From positions 1 to 43,616 of IMG/VR virus record IMGVR_UViG_3300018868_001228: 43,616 nt of DNA. The stretch is one strand, 5' to 3'. Within the stretch, counting starts at the first letter, position 1; the number at the start of each line of letters is the position of its first letter. The translations under genes were made by a program, and so were the position numbers. Positions 1 to 7,324 of the stretch are shown here, one piece after another. The stretch comes from a virus. The notes beneath the pieces are model-generated. The model saw nothing but the letters and a program-made list of their open reading frames with translations. It had not been told where the DNA came from and searched no databases.

Positions 1-213
1 TCAATTAAACGTTGGCAGAACGCGCGCTGCTAGTGTCTGTAGCGCCATAACGCGTTTCTGGTGTGTTGCAGGGATATCGGCCATCCCTGTTTTCTCACAC
101 AGCTCCAACACTTTCTCTTCGCTCAACCCTGCGTCTAGCTGGTGCAAATGTGATTGTAGGATGAGCTGCAGACAAAGACGAAGGTGTTCCTTCTCTGGAC
201 CGATAATTTCCAT
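1..213 (-). CDS. Small hypothetical protein (70 aa)
   Basis: I do not recognise this protein. It is 70 residues long, rich in Leu and Gln, and probably all-helical, with no membrane segment or cysteine pair. The start at 213 is supported by an AGGT Shine-Dalgarno a few bases upstream and by a copy of the phage-wide CTATACG motif on the same strand near 238-250. The stop codon is the first triplet of the window, so whatever follows downstream on the minus strand is unseen. It is probably the last gene of a short leftward group. Its function cannot be inferred from sequence or context. Confidence 0.6.
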   Translation of the reverse strand: MEIIGPEKEHLRLCLQLILQSHLHQLDAGLSEEKVLELCEKTGMADIPATHQKRVMALQTLAARVLPTFN

Positions 214-237
214 GGTGACCTCAGGTTGTTGTGGTGC

Positions 238-250
238 TTCGTATAGAGCT
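238..250 (-). promoter_or_regulatory. Phage-wide CTATACG motif, minus strand
   Basis: Read on the minus strand this is GCTCTATACGAAG, about 25 bases upstream of the 70-aa gene. It matches the core of the repeated motif but lacks the GGT block at the usual distance. Confidence 0.45.
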
Positions 251-253
251 TAG

Positions 254-691
254 TTACCAATATCCGTAGCGCGACGTCCAGGGCATCAACCGACGGCACC
301 ATTGTCGTATCAGCATCTGCGCCAGCTTATTCAGGTCCTCTTGTCCGTAAGCATGCTGGATGTCCATATGTCGATAGAGCGTTGCGGTCGCTCGGTCGTA
401 GGTGTGGCACCCGAGCATGACGAGCGTTTCAGACAGGCCAGCGACGGGGCAATGCGGTATGACGATGTGGCCGGCAAGTTCAAGTGTCATGGACAGCGGC
501 CAGTCAGGTGCAAAAGTTGGAATTACTAACCTCACAATCCCCGGGTCTGCTTCGGCAAGATAAGCGCCGGCTAAGCTGTCAACGCGCCAGGTCAGATACT
601 TCACCAGCACTTCTCGTTCGCTTGCGTCGAATTCAACGTCAACGTCGGCGTTGTACAACATGACCCACATGCGAGCAAAGATAGCGTGCAT
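254..691 (-). CDS. Hypothetical protein (145 aa), coupled to the upstream gene
   Basis: Unknown function. The open frame extends up to 766, but the start at 691 (protein beginning MHAIFARMW) is preferred because its ATG shares one base with the TAA stop of the preceding gene (TAATG), and a GGAG lies about ten bases upstream. It is mixed alpha/beta in character with no transmembrane helix. Weak resemblance to the upstream 211-aa protein is visible in the middle (a strand-rich stretch around LSMTLELAG versus FSLDLSNN) and in the Gln-Trp-containing C-terminus, so the two could be distant paralogs. That similarity is by eye only. Confidence 0.6.
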   Translation of the reverse strand: MHAIFARMWVMLYNADVDVEFDASEREVLVKYLTWRVDSLAGAYLAEADPGIVRLVIPTFAPDWPLSMTLELAGHIVIPHCPVAGLSETLVMLGCHTYDRATATLYRHMDIQHAYGQEDLNKLAQMLIRQWCRRLMPWTSRYGYW

Positions 692-1326
692 TAGTAGCTC
701 CGCATCATCACTTCCTCGACCCCGGGACCGCCCCAGGGCCAGCGGCCTTCCAGACGCATGGACCATTGGACCAGCAGCAGGGTCCCAAGCACATCTAGGG
801 CATCCTGCGCCAGGTACTCGCCACCGTCACCACGGTCGAGCAGCAACACGCCTGAGTCGTTGTCGTCTTCTCGCGCATAGCTCAGATTTCGGGGTATGAC
901 GAGCATGTGGCTATAAATATCGCGAACAGCTCCGCAATAGAATGATACTGGTCGAGCGATATTATTTGATAGGTCCAGGGAAAATACGAAGTCATTACCC
1001 CTAACTATGCCGGCTATACTAAGCCGAGCATCTTGAGGCGCTCCAGTAAATGCACTGACGTGCGTCCCCCTGACTGGATGCTTTGAATTCAACCATTGTG
1101 CGAACGCCATAGCCGCCGTACCGCTATCGGTGAATGCGGTACCGTACCGCTCACGCAACTCCTCCCGGGCAATATCCAATATTGTGTATTGATACTGCCC
1201 AGGAATAACTGATTCGATATTCTGATTTCCCGATATATTTGGATTTATGCATTCAATATCGGATAAGGGCGGCGCCTCGTCCATTGACGTCAACCCGAAA
1301 TCTTCCCAATTTCTTTTCTCGCTCAT
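691..1326 (-). CDS. Hypothetical protein (211 aa)
   Basis: Unknown function. An in-frame ATG exists upstream at 1398, but 1326 (MSEKRNWED) is chosen because GGAGAGG sits at ideal spacing before it, and the longer frame would run through a terminator hairpin at 1361-1386. The protein is acidic at its N-terminus, has no membrane helix, and contains a central strand-rich region. It is translationally coupled (TAATG) to the 145-aa gene downstream, so the two probably work together. I see no recognisable motif. Confidence 0.6.
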   Translation of the reverse strand: MSEKRNWEDFGLTSMDEAPPLSDIECINPNISGNQNIESVIPGQYQYTILDIAREELRERYGTAFTDSGTAAMAFAQWLNSKHPVRGTHVSAFTGAPQDARLSIAGIVRGNDFVFSLDLSNNIARPVSFYCGAVRDIYSHMLVIPRNLSYAREDDNDSGVLLLDRGDGGEYLAQDALDVLGTLLLVQWSMRLEGRWPWGGPGVEEVMMRSY

Positions 1327-1360
1327 GGCCTCTCCAAAGTGTGGACAGACCAGCATAACG

Positions 1361-1386
1361 AAAAAAAGGGGCTGTAAACAGCCCCT
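1361..1386 (-). terminator. Intrinsic terminator after the small HTH gene
   Basis: On the minus strand AGGGGCTGT and its exact complement ACAGCCCCT form a 9-bp stem followed by a run of seven T. It lies about 50 bases past the stop of the HTH gene and separates it from the 211-aa gene. Confidence 0.8.
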
Positions 1387-1434
1387 AAGTCGTGTCAATA
1401 GAGAAATATTTCTCTAAACAAGTTTGGTGGAGAT

Positions 1435-1650
1435 TTAGCCCTTTCCACCTGGCTGCAGCACGCCGCCAGCAGCTTCCCAAGCCTGTACATCCTCGAGTTT
1501 GTACAGTACGCGGCCGGCCTGTTTAAACCAGGCAGGTCCTCGTGCTTTGAGGTATCGCCAGTTATTGATGGTGCGTTTGTTGTACGGGCGGGGGTAGCGC
1601 GAAGCGAGATACGCTACCAGCTCGTCGGTTGTCATGTAAGTCGGTTGCAT
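1435..1650 (-). CDS. Small helix-turn-helix DNA-binding protein, excisionase/AlpA-like (71 aa)
   Basis: The sequence has the layout of a MerR-like winged helix of the Xis/AlpA type: a first helix (MTTDELVAYLASRY), a recognition helix around RTINNWRYL, then a wing and a C-terminal helix (LYKLEDVQAWEAAG). I chose the start at 1650 (MQPTYM) over 1677 because GGAG lies eight bases upstream. It could be an excisionase for the integrase or a small regulator. It is transcribed leftward, divergent from the RNA ligase gene, and both directions carry a copy of the CTATACG motif in the 112-base gap. Confidence 0.65.
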   Translation of the reverse strand: MQPTYMTTDELVAYLASRYPRPYNKRTINNWRYLKARGPAWFKQAGRVLYKLEDVQAWEAAGGVLQPGGKG

Positions 1651-1675
1651 CGTGCACTCCATAGATAGTAAGTGC

Positions 1676-1691
1676 AACGTATAGGCACAGC
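1676..1691 (-). promoter_or_regulatory. Phage-wide motif driving the small HTH gene
   Basis: On the minus strand this reads GCTGTGCCTATACGTT, a close match to the repeated GGTGCCTATACGT motif, 26 bases upstream of the start at 1650. A short dyad (GTGC/GCAC) flanks the CTATACG core. Confidence 0.6.
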
Positions 1692-1708
1692 GTTTTTATG
1701 CGTGTAAA

Positions 1709-1751
1709 GCCGGTTGCTACACGTAGTGCAGTCATGTGACTGCGCTTACGT
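1709..1751 (+). promoter_or_regulatory. Phage-wide motif plus long hairpin before the RNA ligase gene
   Basis: GCCGGTTGCTACACGT at 1709-1724 is a strong copy of the motif and shares the preceding GTGTAAA with two other copies (4.0 and 18.3 kb). Starting at the ACGT of the motif, bases 1721-1751 form a 14-bp stem with one bulge (ACGTA..GCAGTCA against TGACTGC..TTACGT). The RNA ligase start follows 11 bases later. Confidence 0.65.
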
Positions 1752-1762
1752 GAAAGCGCTGA

Positions 1763-2860
1763 ATGAACACGCAATTCCCCCTTATCAAAAATATCAATGA
1801 CGTCCTTCCGCACATCGCCGATAAACCTGAAATCATGGTCCGCCCAGGCCCGTTTGGCAGCCAAACCATCTGTTATCAATTCCAAGACAGTAAAACGTTC
1901 GATAATGAGTTTACAGCTGAATGTCGCGGTATCGTATTCGACCGCGAGGGTAATACCGCGGCACGCCCGTTGCACAAATTTTTCAACATCGGTGAGCGCC
2001 CAGGCACCGAACCGGACTTAGCCAGCGCTGTTCGCATCATGGAAAAATTGGATGGGTCGATGGTTCACACCGTCTGGTTGGACGGCCAGTTGCATCTGAA
2101 ATCAAAGAAGTGCTGGGACAACGCCCAGACCAAGATGGCATGGGAGTGGCTGCGTCGGCCGGAAAACGAAGGCGCATTGCAGCTTTGCACTGATTCAGCC
2201 AGCTTGGGATATACCGTTATCTTCGAACTTACAAGCCCGACAAACCGTATCGTCGTCGGCTACAGCGATACCGACATGCGGTTGCTGCATGTTCGTCGGA
2301 ATGTCGATGGTGAGTATGCCGATACACGACGGCTGCAGTTTTTGAGCAACAATTATGCGGTCCGCTTGGTCAACGAAGGCATGTCGGTGACAGCGGCCTT
2401 GGAAAGCCTGCCAGGCCTAACTGACGCTGAAGGATATGTCCTGCAGTTCGAGAATGGCGACATGGTCAAGGCGAAGTGCCCGTGGTACTTGAACTTGCAC
2501 CGCACTCTCAGCTTCACGCGGGAGCGTGACATCGCCGAAGCCGCGTTGGAAGAGCGCCTGGATGACATCAAATCAGCGCTGACCACCATCGGGACCGACT
2601 TAGCGGCCGTGAACGCCATTGAGGCGCGAGTCAAGGCAACGCTCGTTGCCGCATTGAGCCGTTTCTCGTCCGTGATGCTGGTCGAGAGTCTCGGAATGGA
2701 CCGCAAGACCTTTGCCATACGCTACAAAGGCGACCCCTTATTCGGGCTTCTGATGGCCGCCTACACGAACCGGGAGCCGGACTGGAAAGAGTGGTTCCGC
2801 CGCAATCACCTGAGGCAAGACTATTCGCTTGCCCCAGTCGGCCAAGCAATTGACGAATAA
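1763..2860 (+). CDS. RNA ligase, T4 Rnl1 (RnlA) type
   Basis: This is an ATP-dependent RNA ligase that joins 5'-phosphate and 3'-hydroxyl RNA ends, in T4 to mend tRNAs cut by host anticodon nucleases. The nucleotidyltransferase motifs are present in order: motif I KLDGS with nucleophile Lys95, a preceding RGIVFD segment, motif IIIa FE (Glu155), motif IV EGYVLQF (Glu223) and motif V VKAK (Lys236, Lys238). The spacing between Lys95, Glu155, Glu223, Lys236 and Lys238 equals that of the known T4 Rnl1 residues Lys99, Glu159, Glu227, Lys240 and Lys242. At 365 aa it is close to T4 Rnl1 (374 aa). No polynucleotide kinase is seen beside it, but a HAD protein of the RNA-repair type lies at 41.8-42.4 kb. 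Confidence 0.9.
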   Translation: MNTQFPLIKNINDVLPHIADKPEIMVRPGPFGSQTICYQFQDSKTFDNEFTAECRGIVFDREGNTAARPLHKFFNIGERPGTEPDLASAVRIMEKLDGSMVHTVWLDGQLHLKSKKCWDNAQTKMAWEWLRRPENEGALQLCTDSASLGYTVIFELTSPTNRIVVGYSDTDMRLLHVRRNVDGEYADTRRLQFLSNNYAVRLVNEGMSVTAALESLPGLTDAEGYVLQFENGDMVKAKCPWYLNLHRTLSFTRERDIAEAALEERLDDIKSALTTIGTDLAAVNAIEARVKATLVAALSRFSSVMLVESLGMDRKTFAIRYKGDPLFGLLMAAYTNREPDWKEWFRRNHLRQDYSLAPVGQAIDE

Positions 2861-2865
2861 CCATA

Positions 2866-2892
2866 GGCCCTCTTCGGAGGGCTTTCTTTCTT
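2866..2892 (+). terminator. Intrinsic terminator after RNA ligase
   Basis: GCCCTC-TTCG-GAGGGC forms a stem with a stable tetraloop, followed by a T-rich tract. It begins six bases after the ligase stop. Confidence 0.8.
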
Positions 2893-2990
2893 TGGTGATT
2901 TGGTTAGAAAAGCTACCTATAAGCAGCAGTGGCAAAAAATAGTTTATATATTTGCGTACGATTTAACAATTCGACCCTCATTCGTGTAAT

Positions 2991-3004
2991 TGAGTGCTAT
3001 ACAG
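2991..3004 (+). promoter_or_regulatory. Phage-wide motif copy (TGAGTGCTATACAG)
   Basis: A moderate match to the motif, 33 bases upstream of the 175-aa gene, flanked by a GTAAT/ATTAC dyad. The preceding ~100 bases are AT-rich and otherwise featureless. Confidence 0.5.
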
Positions 3005-3036
3005 TGTATTACCAACCTAAATGCAGGAGCACTACA

Positions 3037-3564
3037 ATGAAAACTAGCACGCAAATCTTTTTCGGTCACGACGGCGATACCGATTTCATCTATCGGCGCG
3101 AAGTGGCGGCGGAGCCAAAGGCAAATCAGAATAACAACGCCGTCATTCTGGGTGAGCGCCTCGAAGAATTGAAGAATTTCATTTTCGAAGCGAGCGGGGG
3201 CTGGACAACTGGCTACGGCTATGATGAGTCGGATAAAGCATTCGAAGCTCCAGCCAACATGATTCTCATTGCTGAAACCCTAGGTGCTTTCCGGGCACCG
3301 CAAGAGTGGTTTATGGACGCGCAGGGGACGACTCTGGTTATTCTTGAAGGTACGGTGCACGGCGGTTTCAACCGTCGCCAAGTCGAAATCAACCCTGAAA
3401 TCGCACTCGAAGTACTCGAATATCTGCAGGACCCCGCTCTGCCGGTAAGCGGTGCAGCCGCTCCAACTCCAACAATCTACCTGGGAGTTGGTCCGCTCCC
3501 AGTCTTCAGTGCGACGTACCGAGTGCACCGCAAGACCTTGGCTGAAATCGCTGCGGCGTTGTAA
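3037..3564 (+). CDS. Hypothetical protein (175 aa)
   Basis: Not recognised. An open frame reaches back to 2929, but the start at 3037 (MKTSTQIFF) has a good GGAG eight bases upstream and follows a motif copy. The protein is soluble-looking, with a Gly/Trp-rich patch (GGWTTGYGYDES) and a proline- and alanine-rich linker near residues 138-150. It stands alone between two terminators, so it is a monocistronic early or accessory gene. No catalytic motif is evident. Confidence 0.65.
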   Translation: MKTSTQIFFGHDGDTDFIYRREVAAEPKANQNNNAVILGERLEELKNFIFEASGGWTTGYGYDESDKAFEAPANMILIAETLGAFRAPQEWFMDAQGTTLVILEGTVHGGFNRRQVEINPEIALEVLEYLQDPALPVSGAAAPTPTIYLGVGPLPVFSATYRVHRKTLAEIAAAL

Positions 3565-3583
3565 ATAGAAGTTGTACCCACCG

Positions 3584-3606
3584 AGCCCTGCAATGCGGGG
3601 CTTTTT
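3584..3606 (+). terminator. Intrinsic terminator between convergent genes
   Basis: AGCCCTG and CGGGGCT (one G-T pair) form a 7-bp stem with loop CAATG, then five T. It ends at the stop codon of the convergent minus-strand gene. Confidence 0.7.
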
Positions 3607-3983
3607 CACGCCAGGGGCGTTACGCACCAAATCTGAACTTGTTGGACCTGCTGGCCGTCGCTGTTGAGTTCAATTTCCCAACCCTGGATGAAGATGCCCC
3701 GCCCATCCCATTGAAGGACCTGGGCGTCGTGAAGGGTCTTCAGAAGCTCGCCGTGCTGGCGGTCGGCGTTTCTGTACAGCCGTAGCTGGCTTCGTGACAC
3801 GAACGCCATTCCTGGATGGTTCGTACCGCCATCCGAAGCGATGTATCCCTCGACAGTCTCACCGCGATGCTTCACGCCTCCAGCCCGGAGGCATGTGACT
3901 GCTGCCCGCATGCCGTGTACAGGCAGCGGTGTATCGGAGGCACCGGCAGACCACCGGCTGTGAGCACTATGACCACTGTTCAT
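3606..3983 (-). CDS. Hypothetical protein (125 aa, start uncertain)
   Basis: Unknown function. The C-terminal half looks like a genuine compact domain (HPGMAFVSRSQLRLYR, then a GIFIQGWEIELNSDG strand segment). The first 24 residues from the start at 3983 are low in hydrophobic residues, and neither that ATG nor Met25 (3911) has a convincing Shine-Dalgarno. The gene is convergent with the 175-aa gene and divergent from the helicase gene. It could be shorter than listed. Confidence 0.45.
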   Translation of the reverse strand: MNSGHSAHSRWSAGASDTPLPVHGMRAAVTCLRAGGVKHRGETVEGYIASDGGTNHPGMAFVSRSQLRLYRNADRQHGELLKTLHDAQVLQWDGRGIFIQGWEIELNSDGQQVQQVQIWCVTPLA

Positions 3984-4029
3984 TCATACAGTATATCAAG
4001 GGCACGCCTGCAGTGTAATCGCGTGTAAA

Positions 4030-4068
4030 GCCGGTGCCTATACGTGAAATCAACTAACGATTTCACGT
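4030..4068 (+). promoter_or_regulatory. Phage-wide motif with perfect 10-bp dyad before helicase
   Basis: GCCGGTGCCTATACGT at 4030-4045 is the best-conserved form of the motif. ACGTGAAATC (4042-4051) and its exact complement GATTTCACGT (4059-4068) make a perfect 10-bp inverted repeat with a 7-base loop that begins inside the motif and ends two bases before the ATG at 4071. Confidence 0.7.
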
Positions 4069-4070
4069 CA

Positions 4071-5558
4071 ATGTCCACTATCAATATGCGCGACTATCAG
4101 CAGAAGCTGATGGCCGAAACAGTCGCAGCGTGCTGCGAGTACCAGCGGGTCCTGGCTGTATCGCCAACTGGCTCGGGCAAATCCGTCATGATTGCCCACC
4201 TTGTCGAGCGGGGGCTGACCAAGCGGCTCCTCACCCTCATCACAGTCCCGCGGGCCATCCTGGTCGACCAAATCTCCAACACGCTGACCAAGTACAAAAT
4301 TCCGCACTCGTTCGTGGCGACTGGCAAACCCTACGACCCCGAACAGCGCGTGTTCGTATGTGGTATCGAGGCGCTGCGCCTGCGCAAAGAACAGCTGGGC
4401 CTGGCCATCAACGTCGACCAGGTCATCGTGGACGAAGCCGCGCACAGCTGTGCCGCGACTTGGAAAGAATGCATCGAGAGCTTCGAGCTGGCCAATGTGG
4501 TGGGCTTCACCGCCTGCCCCGAGCGCCTGGACGGCAGCGGCCTTGGTGACGTCTACCAGCACATGTGCATCGGCCCGACCTCGGCCGAGCTGATGGAGCG
4601 CGGCCACCTGGCTCGGTACGTCGCCTACGCCCCGGTGATGCCGGACCTCAAGGGTCTCAAGACGACTGCAGGCGACTACGCCCGCGGCGCCCTGGCTGAA
4701 CGCATGGACACTCCGAAGCTGGCCGGCGACATGGTCAAGTCCTGGCGCCAGTACGCTGATGGTCTGCTTACGATGGGCTTCTGCGTCTCGGTAGCACACG
4801 CCCAGCACTGTGCCGACGTATTCAACCAAGCCAGCATTCCTGCAGTCGCGCTTCACGCGAACACGCCGCGTGACCAGCAAGACGCCGCTATCGGAGCATT
4901 TGCTCGCAAAGAGCTGAAGGTCATCTTCTCGTGCGACCTGTTTTCGGAAGGCGTCGACGTAGCCAGCTGGTCAGGCATGGACGTCCAGGTCAAATGCGTC
5001 ATGCTCATCCGACCGACCAAGAGCCTGGCGATGTACCTGCAGCAAGTTGGGCGCCTGCTGCGTCCAAGCGCTGACGGCTTGCCGGCCATTCTGCTGGACT
5101 TCGCCGGCAACTGTTTCACCCATGGCCTACCGGATGACGTGCACGCCTGGTCGCTTGAAGGCAGCAAAAAGAAGGGCAACGGCGAGGACGTCAAAGGACC
5201 GCCGCCACCGCGGACCTGCCCTGGATGCTTTGGCCAAGTCCGCGTAGGCCCGTCGTGCTGCCCTTATTGCGGCCACGAACTCACTGCCCCGGCCGAACTC
5301 CCGAAGATGCTGACCAAGGCCGAGCTCAAGGAATTGAAGCGCGAAGAGATGGAAGCCAAGAAGCGCGCCAAAGAAGAAGCCCGGGCGGCAAAGGCTGCAG
5401 AAGCTGCTGCTATCAAAGCACGCAATGCTAGCAGGCGGGCGGAAGACAGGGCCTGTAAGACCTTGGACGAGCTAATAAAGCTTGGAGAGAGCCGACCGGA
5501 CTATCCGTCTCCTCGGGCCTGGGCGAAGCTACGGTGGAAAAGCATGGGGAGGTCCTAA
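4071..5558 (+). CDS. SF2 DNA/RNA helicase (SSL2/type III Res-like) with C-terminal zinc motif
   Basis: An ATP-dependent superfamily 2 helicase, probably acting in phage replication or recombination. Helicase motifs run in order: a Q-motif-like RDYQQKLM at the N-terminus, Walker A PTGSGKS, Walker B DEAAH, a motif III-like FTACP, motif V around FSEGVDV and motif VI QQVGRLLRPS. After the helicase core there is a four-cysteine zinc-ribbon-like segment (CPGC...CPYC) and a highly charged Lys/Glu/Ala coiled coil. A GTG at 4044 would add nine residues but lies inside the dyad; ATG 4071 is preferred although neither start has a Shine-Dalgarno. The stop overlaps the stop of the convergent HEPN gene by four bases. 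Confidence 0.85.
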   Translation: MSTINMRDYQQKLMAETVAACCEYQRVLAVSPTGSGKSVMIAHLVERGLTKRLLTLITVPRAILVDQISNTLTKYKIPHSFVATGKPYDPEQRVFVCGIEALRLRKEQLGLAINVDQVIVDEAAHSCAATWKECIESFELANVVGFTACPERLDGSGLGDVYQHMCIGPTSAELMERGHLARYVAYAPVMPDLKGLKTTAGDYARGALAERMDTPKLAGDMVKSWRQYADGLLTMGFCVSVAHAQHCADVFNQASIPAVALHANTPRDQQDAAIGAFARKELKVIFSCDLFSEGVDVASWSGMDVQVKCVMLIRPTKSLAMYLQQVGRLLRPSADGLPAILLDFAGNCFTHGLPDDVHAWSLEGSKKKGNGEDVKGPPPPRTCPGCFGQVRVGPSCCPYCGHELTAPAELPKMLTKAELKELKREEMEAKKRAKEEARAAKAAEAAAIKARNASRRAEDRACKTLDELIKLGESRPDYPSPRAWAKLRWKSMGRS

Positions 5559-6058
5559 TCGACGTCCGGATACATCCAGTCAATCAGCAAGAGCCGATAC
5601 TCTTCGATGCGTTTGACCATGTCCATTAAGGCATCCAAGTCAGCCTCAAAGGCCTCCGGCATCATGTCGAGCTCCTCATCGACGCGGAGGCCTTTCCCAG
5701 GCTTGAGCCGCGAGTTAGACCGAATCATGCCCGACCGACCGGTAATGTCTATCCACACGTCGTAGCGAGAGTGGACCATGGTGTTCCTGACCTTGGACAG
5801 TGCAATCAGGTCGTCAGCCACTTGGTGAAACCGCTTTATATGCTCAACCTCGTTGGGAAACCGCGTCCGCACTACATAGGCGAATAGAACGTCGGCCGTC
5901 GCCACCCTCTTACCGAACTCCAGTTCATGAACCAGGATGGTCACTACCTCACGGTCGACGTCTGCTAGCAGTATTAGCACCTCGTTCAGCAGCGTTTCGA
6001 TTCCTTGGAATCGAACGATGTAGTGTCCAAGCTGATGCATTGCAGATGGGGATTCCAT
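5555..6058 (-). CDS. HEPN-motif protein (167 aa), possible RNase or toxin-like
   Basis: A helical protein whose middle carries KVRNTMVHSRY, which fits the R-x4-H signature (usually RNxxxH) of HEPN-superfamily proteins, many of which are metal-independent RNases in toxin, abortive-infection and CRISPR systems. The signature follows two long helices (MHQLGHYIVRFQGIE... and HIKRFHQVADDLIALS), as expected for the fold. No nucleotidyltransferase (MNT) partner is adjacent. It is minus-strand and convergent with the helicase, thus transcribed separately from the rightward genes. Starts at 6058 or 6040 (Met7) are both possible; neither has a clear Shine-Dalgarno. A non-catalytic RNA-binding HEPN role is the main alternative. 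Confidence 0.6.
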   Translation of the reverse strand: MESPSAMHQLGHYIVRFQGIETLLNEVLILLADVDREVVTILVHELEFGKRVATADVLFAYVVRTRFPNEVEHIKRFHQVADDLIALSKVRNTMVHSRYDVWIDITGRSGMIRSNSRLKPGKGLRVDEELDMMPEAFEADLDALMDMVKRIEEYRLLLIDWMYPDVD

Positions 6059-6118
6059 GGTTGTAGCCGAAGTTGGTAAGGCACAAACACTACAGTAGAA
6101 CGCAAGTAGCGGCTAGTA

Positions 6119-6156
6119 GCCCGGTAGCTACACGAGAGAACACAACTTCTCTCGTG
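6119..6156 (+). promoter_or_regulatory. Phage-wide motif with perfect 10-bp dyad before VRR-NUC gene
   Basis: GCCCGGTAGCTACACGA carries the motif. CACGAGAGAA (6131-6140) and its exact complement TTCTCTCGTG (6147-6156) form a 10-bp stem with a 6-base loop starting inside the motif. The start codon follows eight bases after the stem. Confidence 0.7.
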
Positions 6157-6164
6157 AGCTATCA

Positions 6165-6515
6165 ATGACGCCTGAACACAAAATCCAAAATGAGATTCGC
6201 AACGCGCTGGCTGGCCGCTGCATTCTGTTCCGCGCAAACGTCGGCCAGGCTTGGTCCGGCGAGGTCATTGGTCGCGAAGACGGCCAAGTGACCCTGGCAA
6301 ACGCCCGGCCGTTCGCTTCCGGGCTTCCCAAGGGCTTTAGCGACCTGTTTGGCATCACGCCGGACGGTCGATTCCTGGCGCTCGAGGTCAAGACCCCGAC
6401 CGGCAAAGTCTCGCCCGAACAACTCGCGTTCGTGGCTGCTATCAAGCGCTCTGGCGGTCGAGCGGGCGTCGTACGCAGCGTAGAGGACGCCTTGCGCGTC
6501 CTGACGGAGGCATGA
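6165..6515 (+). CDS. VRR-NUC domain nuclease
   Basis: A small PD-(D/E)XK-type nuclease of the VRR-NUC family (116 aa, the usual length of stand-alone phage members), predicted to cut branched or structured DNA during replication or packaging. The signature is clear: an N-terminal helix with Glu, GLPKGFSDLFG, then FLALEVKTPTG with the E-x-K catalytic pair and the following SPEQLAFV helix. It is the first gene of a two-gene unit with the 114-aa gene, which starts directly at its stop codon, and sits among replication genes. Confidence 0.88.
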   Translation: MTPEHKIQNEIRNALAGRCILFRANVGQAWSGEVIGREDGQVTLANARPFASGLPKGFSDLFGITPDGRFLALEVKTPTGKVSPEQLAFVAAIKRSGGRAGVVRSVEDALRVLTEA

Positions 6516-6860
6516 ATGGGTGCCTCACAATACGCGCGTGACCGCAAGCGCATCTACGAAGAGGCCGCTACGAGGGGCCTCGGCTGGCGCAAAGCTGCAC
6601 TAAAGCGGCTCAACAAGGAATACGGCGCCCAGCCTATCAAGCGCGCCGGCAAGTTGGTGGGCGTACGCCTGGACGAAGACCGCGGCGTCATTTGCAAGAA
6701 GAAGAGCTTCAAGACCAGGGAGCTCGCGGAAGCCGCCTTGGAGCAGATTGAACGCTACCGGCCAGCTGAGGGCGTCAAGCCATGCCGGGTCTATGAATGC
6801 CAGTTCTGCGGAAAATTCCACCTTACATCCATGGCAAATTGGCAGCCGCCTCGAGAGTAA
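6516..6860 (+). CDS. Hypothetical protein with CxxC motif (114 aa)
   Basis: Unknown function. It is basic, with an N-terminal helical region and a C-terminal segment (CRVYECQFCGKFHLTS) that looks like half of a zinc ribbon or a CxxC...H knuckle, so nucleic-acid binding is plausible. The ATG follows the VRR-NUC stop without a gap, and GGAGG sits six bases upstream. It is probably co-translated with the nuclease and ends at a strong terminator. Confidence 0.7.
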   Translation: MGASQYARDRKRIYEEAATRGLGWRKAALKRLNKEYGAQPIKRAGKLVGVRLDEDRGVICKKKSFKTRELAEAALEQIERYRPAEGVKPCRVYECQFCGKFHLTSMANWQPPRE

Positions 6861-6864
6861 TACT

Positions 6865-6888
6865 AGCCCACTTCGGTGGGCTTTTATA
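6865..6888 (+). terminator. Intrinsic terminator after the VRR-NUC unit
   Basis: AGCCCAC-TTCG-GTGGGCT is a perfect 7-bp stem followed by TTTTATATAT. Confidence 0.85.
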
Positions 6889-6921
6889 TATCTTCAGTAT
6901 TGCCGCTCAGAAATATAAGAC

Positions 6922-6935
6922 GTGGTGACTATACC
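6922..6935 (+). promoter_or_regulatory. Phage-wide motif copy (GTGGTGACTATACC)
   Basis: Matches GGTGNCTATAC and lies 47 bases upstream of the 88-aa gene. No strong dyad is visible here. Confidence 0.5.
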
Positions 6936-6981
6936 TTTTAGGCACTAGCCAATATAGACAAACCCATCACGGAGTTATACC

Positions 6982-7248
6982 TTGAAATACGAAGTTAATA
7001 CTATCGAAGAATTTGAGAAAACCGTTTTCGAAGCTGTCCAGCGCCGGATTCTGGCATTTTCCTGGTTTACGACATTCCCTGAATTCGATAAACATTTGGA
7101 TGCCTTTATCGCGCATATTGCAGACAGAGTATCGCCCGAAATTGGCGCAGCTAATCATATGTGGCGCCGGGCCTGGTTCTTCCAGCTGCAGGCTGAGCTC
7201 GTGAAGACGGCACCGCCAACTTGGGTACGACAGGCAATCGCAGCATAA
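6982..7248 (+). CDS. Hypothetical protein (88 aa), TTG start
   Basis: Not recognised. It is a predicted helical, soluble protein with several aromatic residues (FSWFTTFPEF, MWRRAWFF). The start is TTG at 6982, supported by a GGAG eight bases upstream and by the motif copy before it; there is no better ATG. It is a single-gene unit closed by a terminator, like the 175-aa gene at 3.0 kb. Confidence 0.6.
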   Translation: MKYEVNTIEEFEKTVFEAVQRRILAFSWFTTFPEFDKHLDAFIAHIADRVSPEIGAANHMWRRAWFFQLQAELVKTAPPTWVRQAIAA

Positions 7249-7255
7249 TTCCGAA

Positions 7256-7281
7256 GCCCCGCAATCTCGCGGGGTTTTTCA
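7256..7281 (+). terminator. Intrinsic terminator after the 88-aa gene
   Basis: CCCCGC and GCGGGG form a 6-bp stem followed by five T. Confidence 0.8.
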
Positions 7282-7324
7282 TTTAAGAGCCCCAGATTTC
7301 CCCAGGGCTCGTACCCCTTCCACG

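Noticed and set aside
4044-4071. GTG at 4044 as helicase start
   Set aside because: It lies within the conserved motif and dyad; the ATG at 4071 just after the dyad matches the arrangement at other motif-driven genes.
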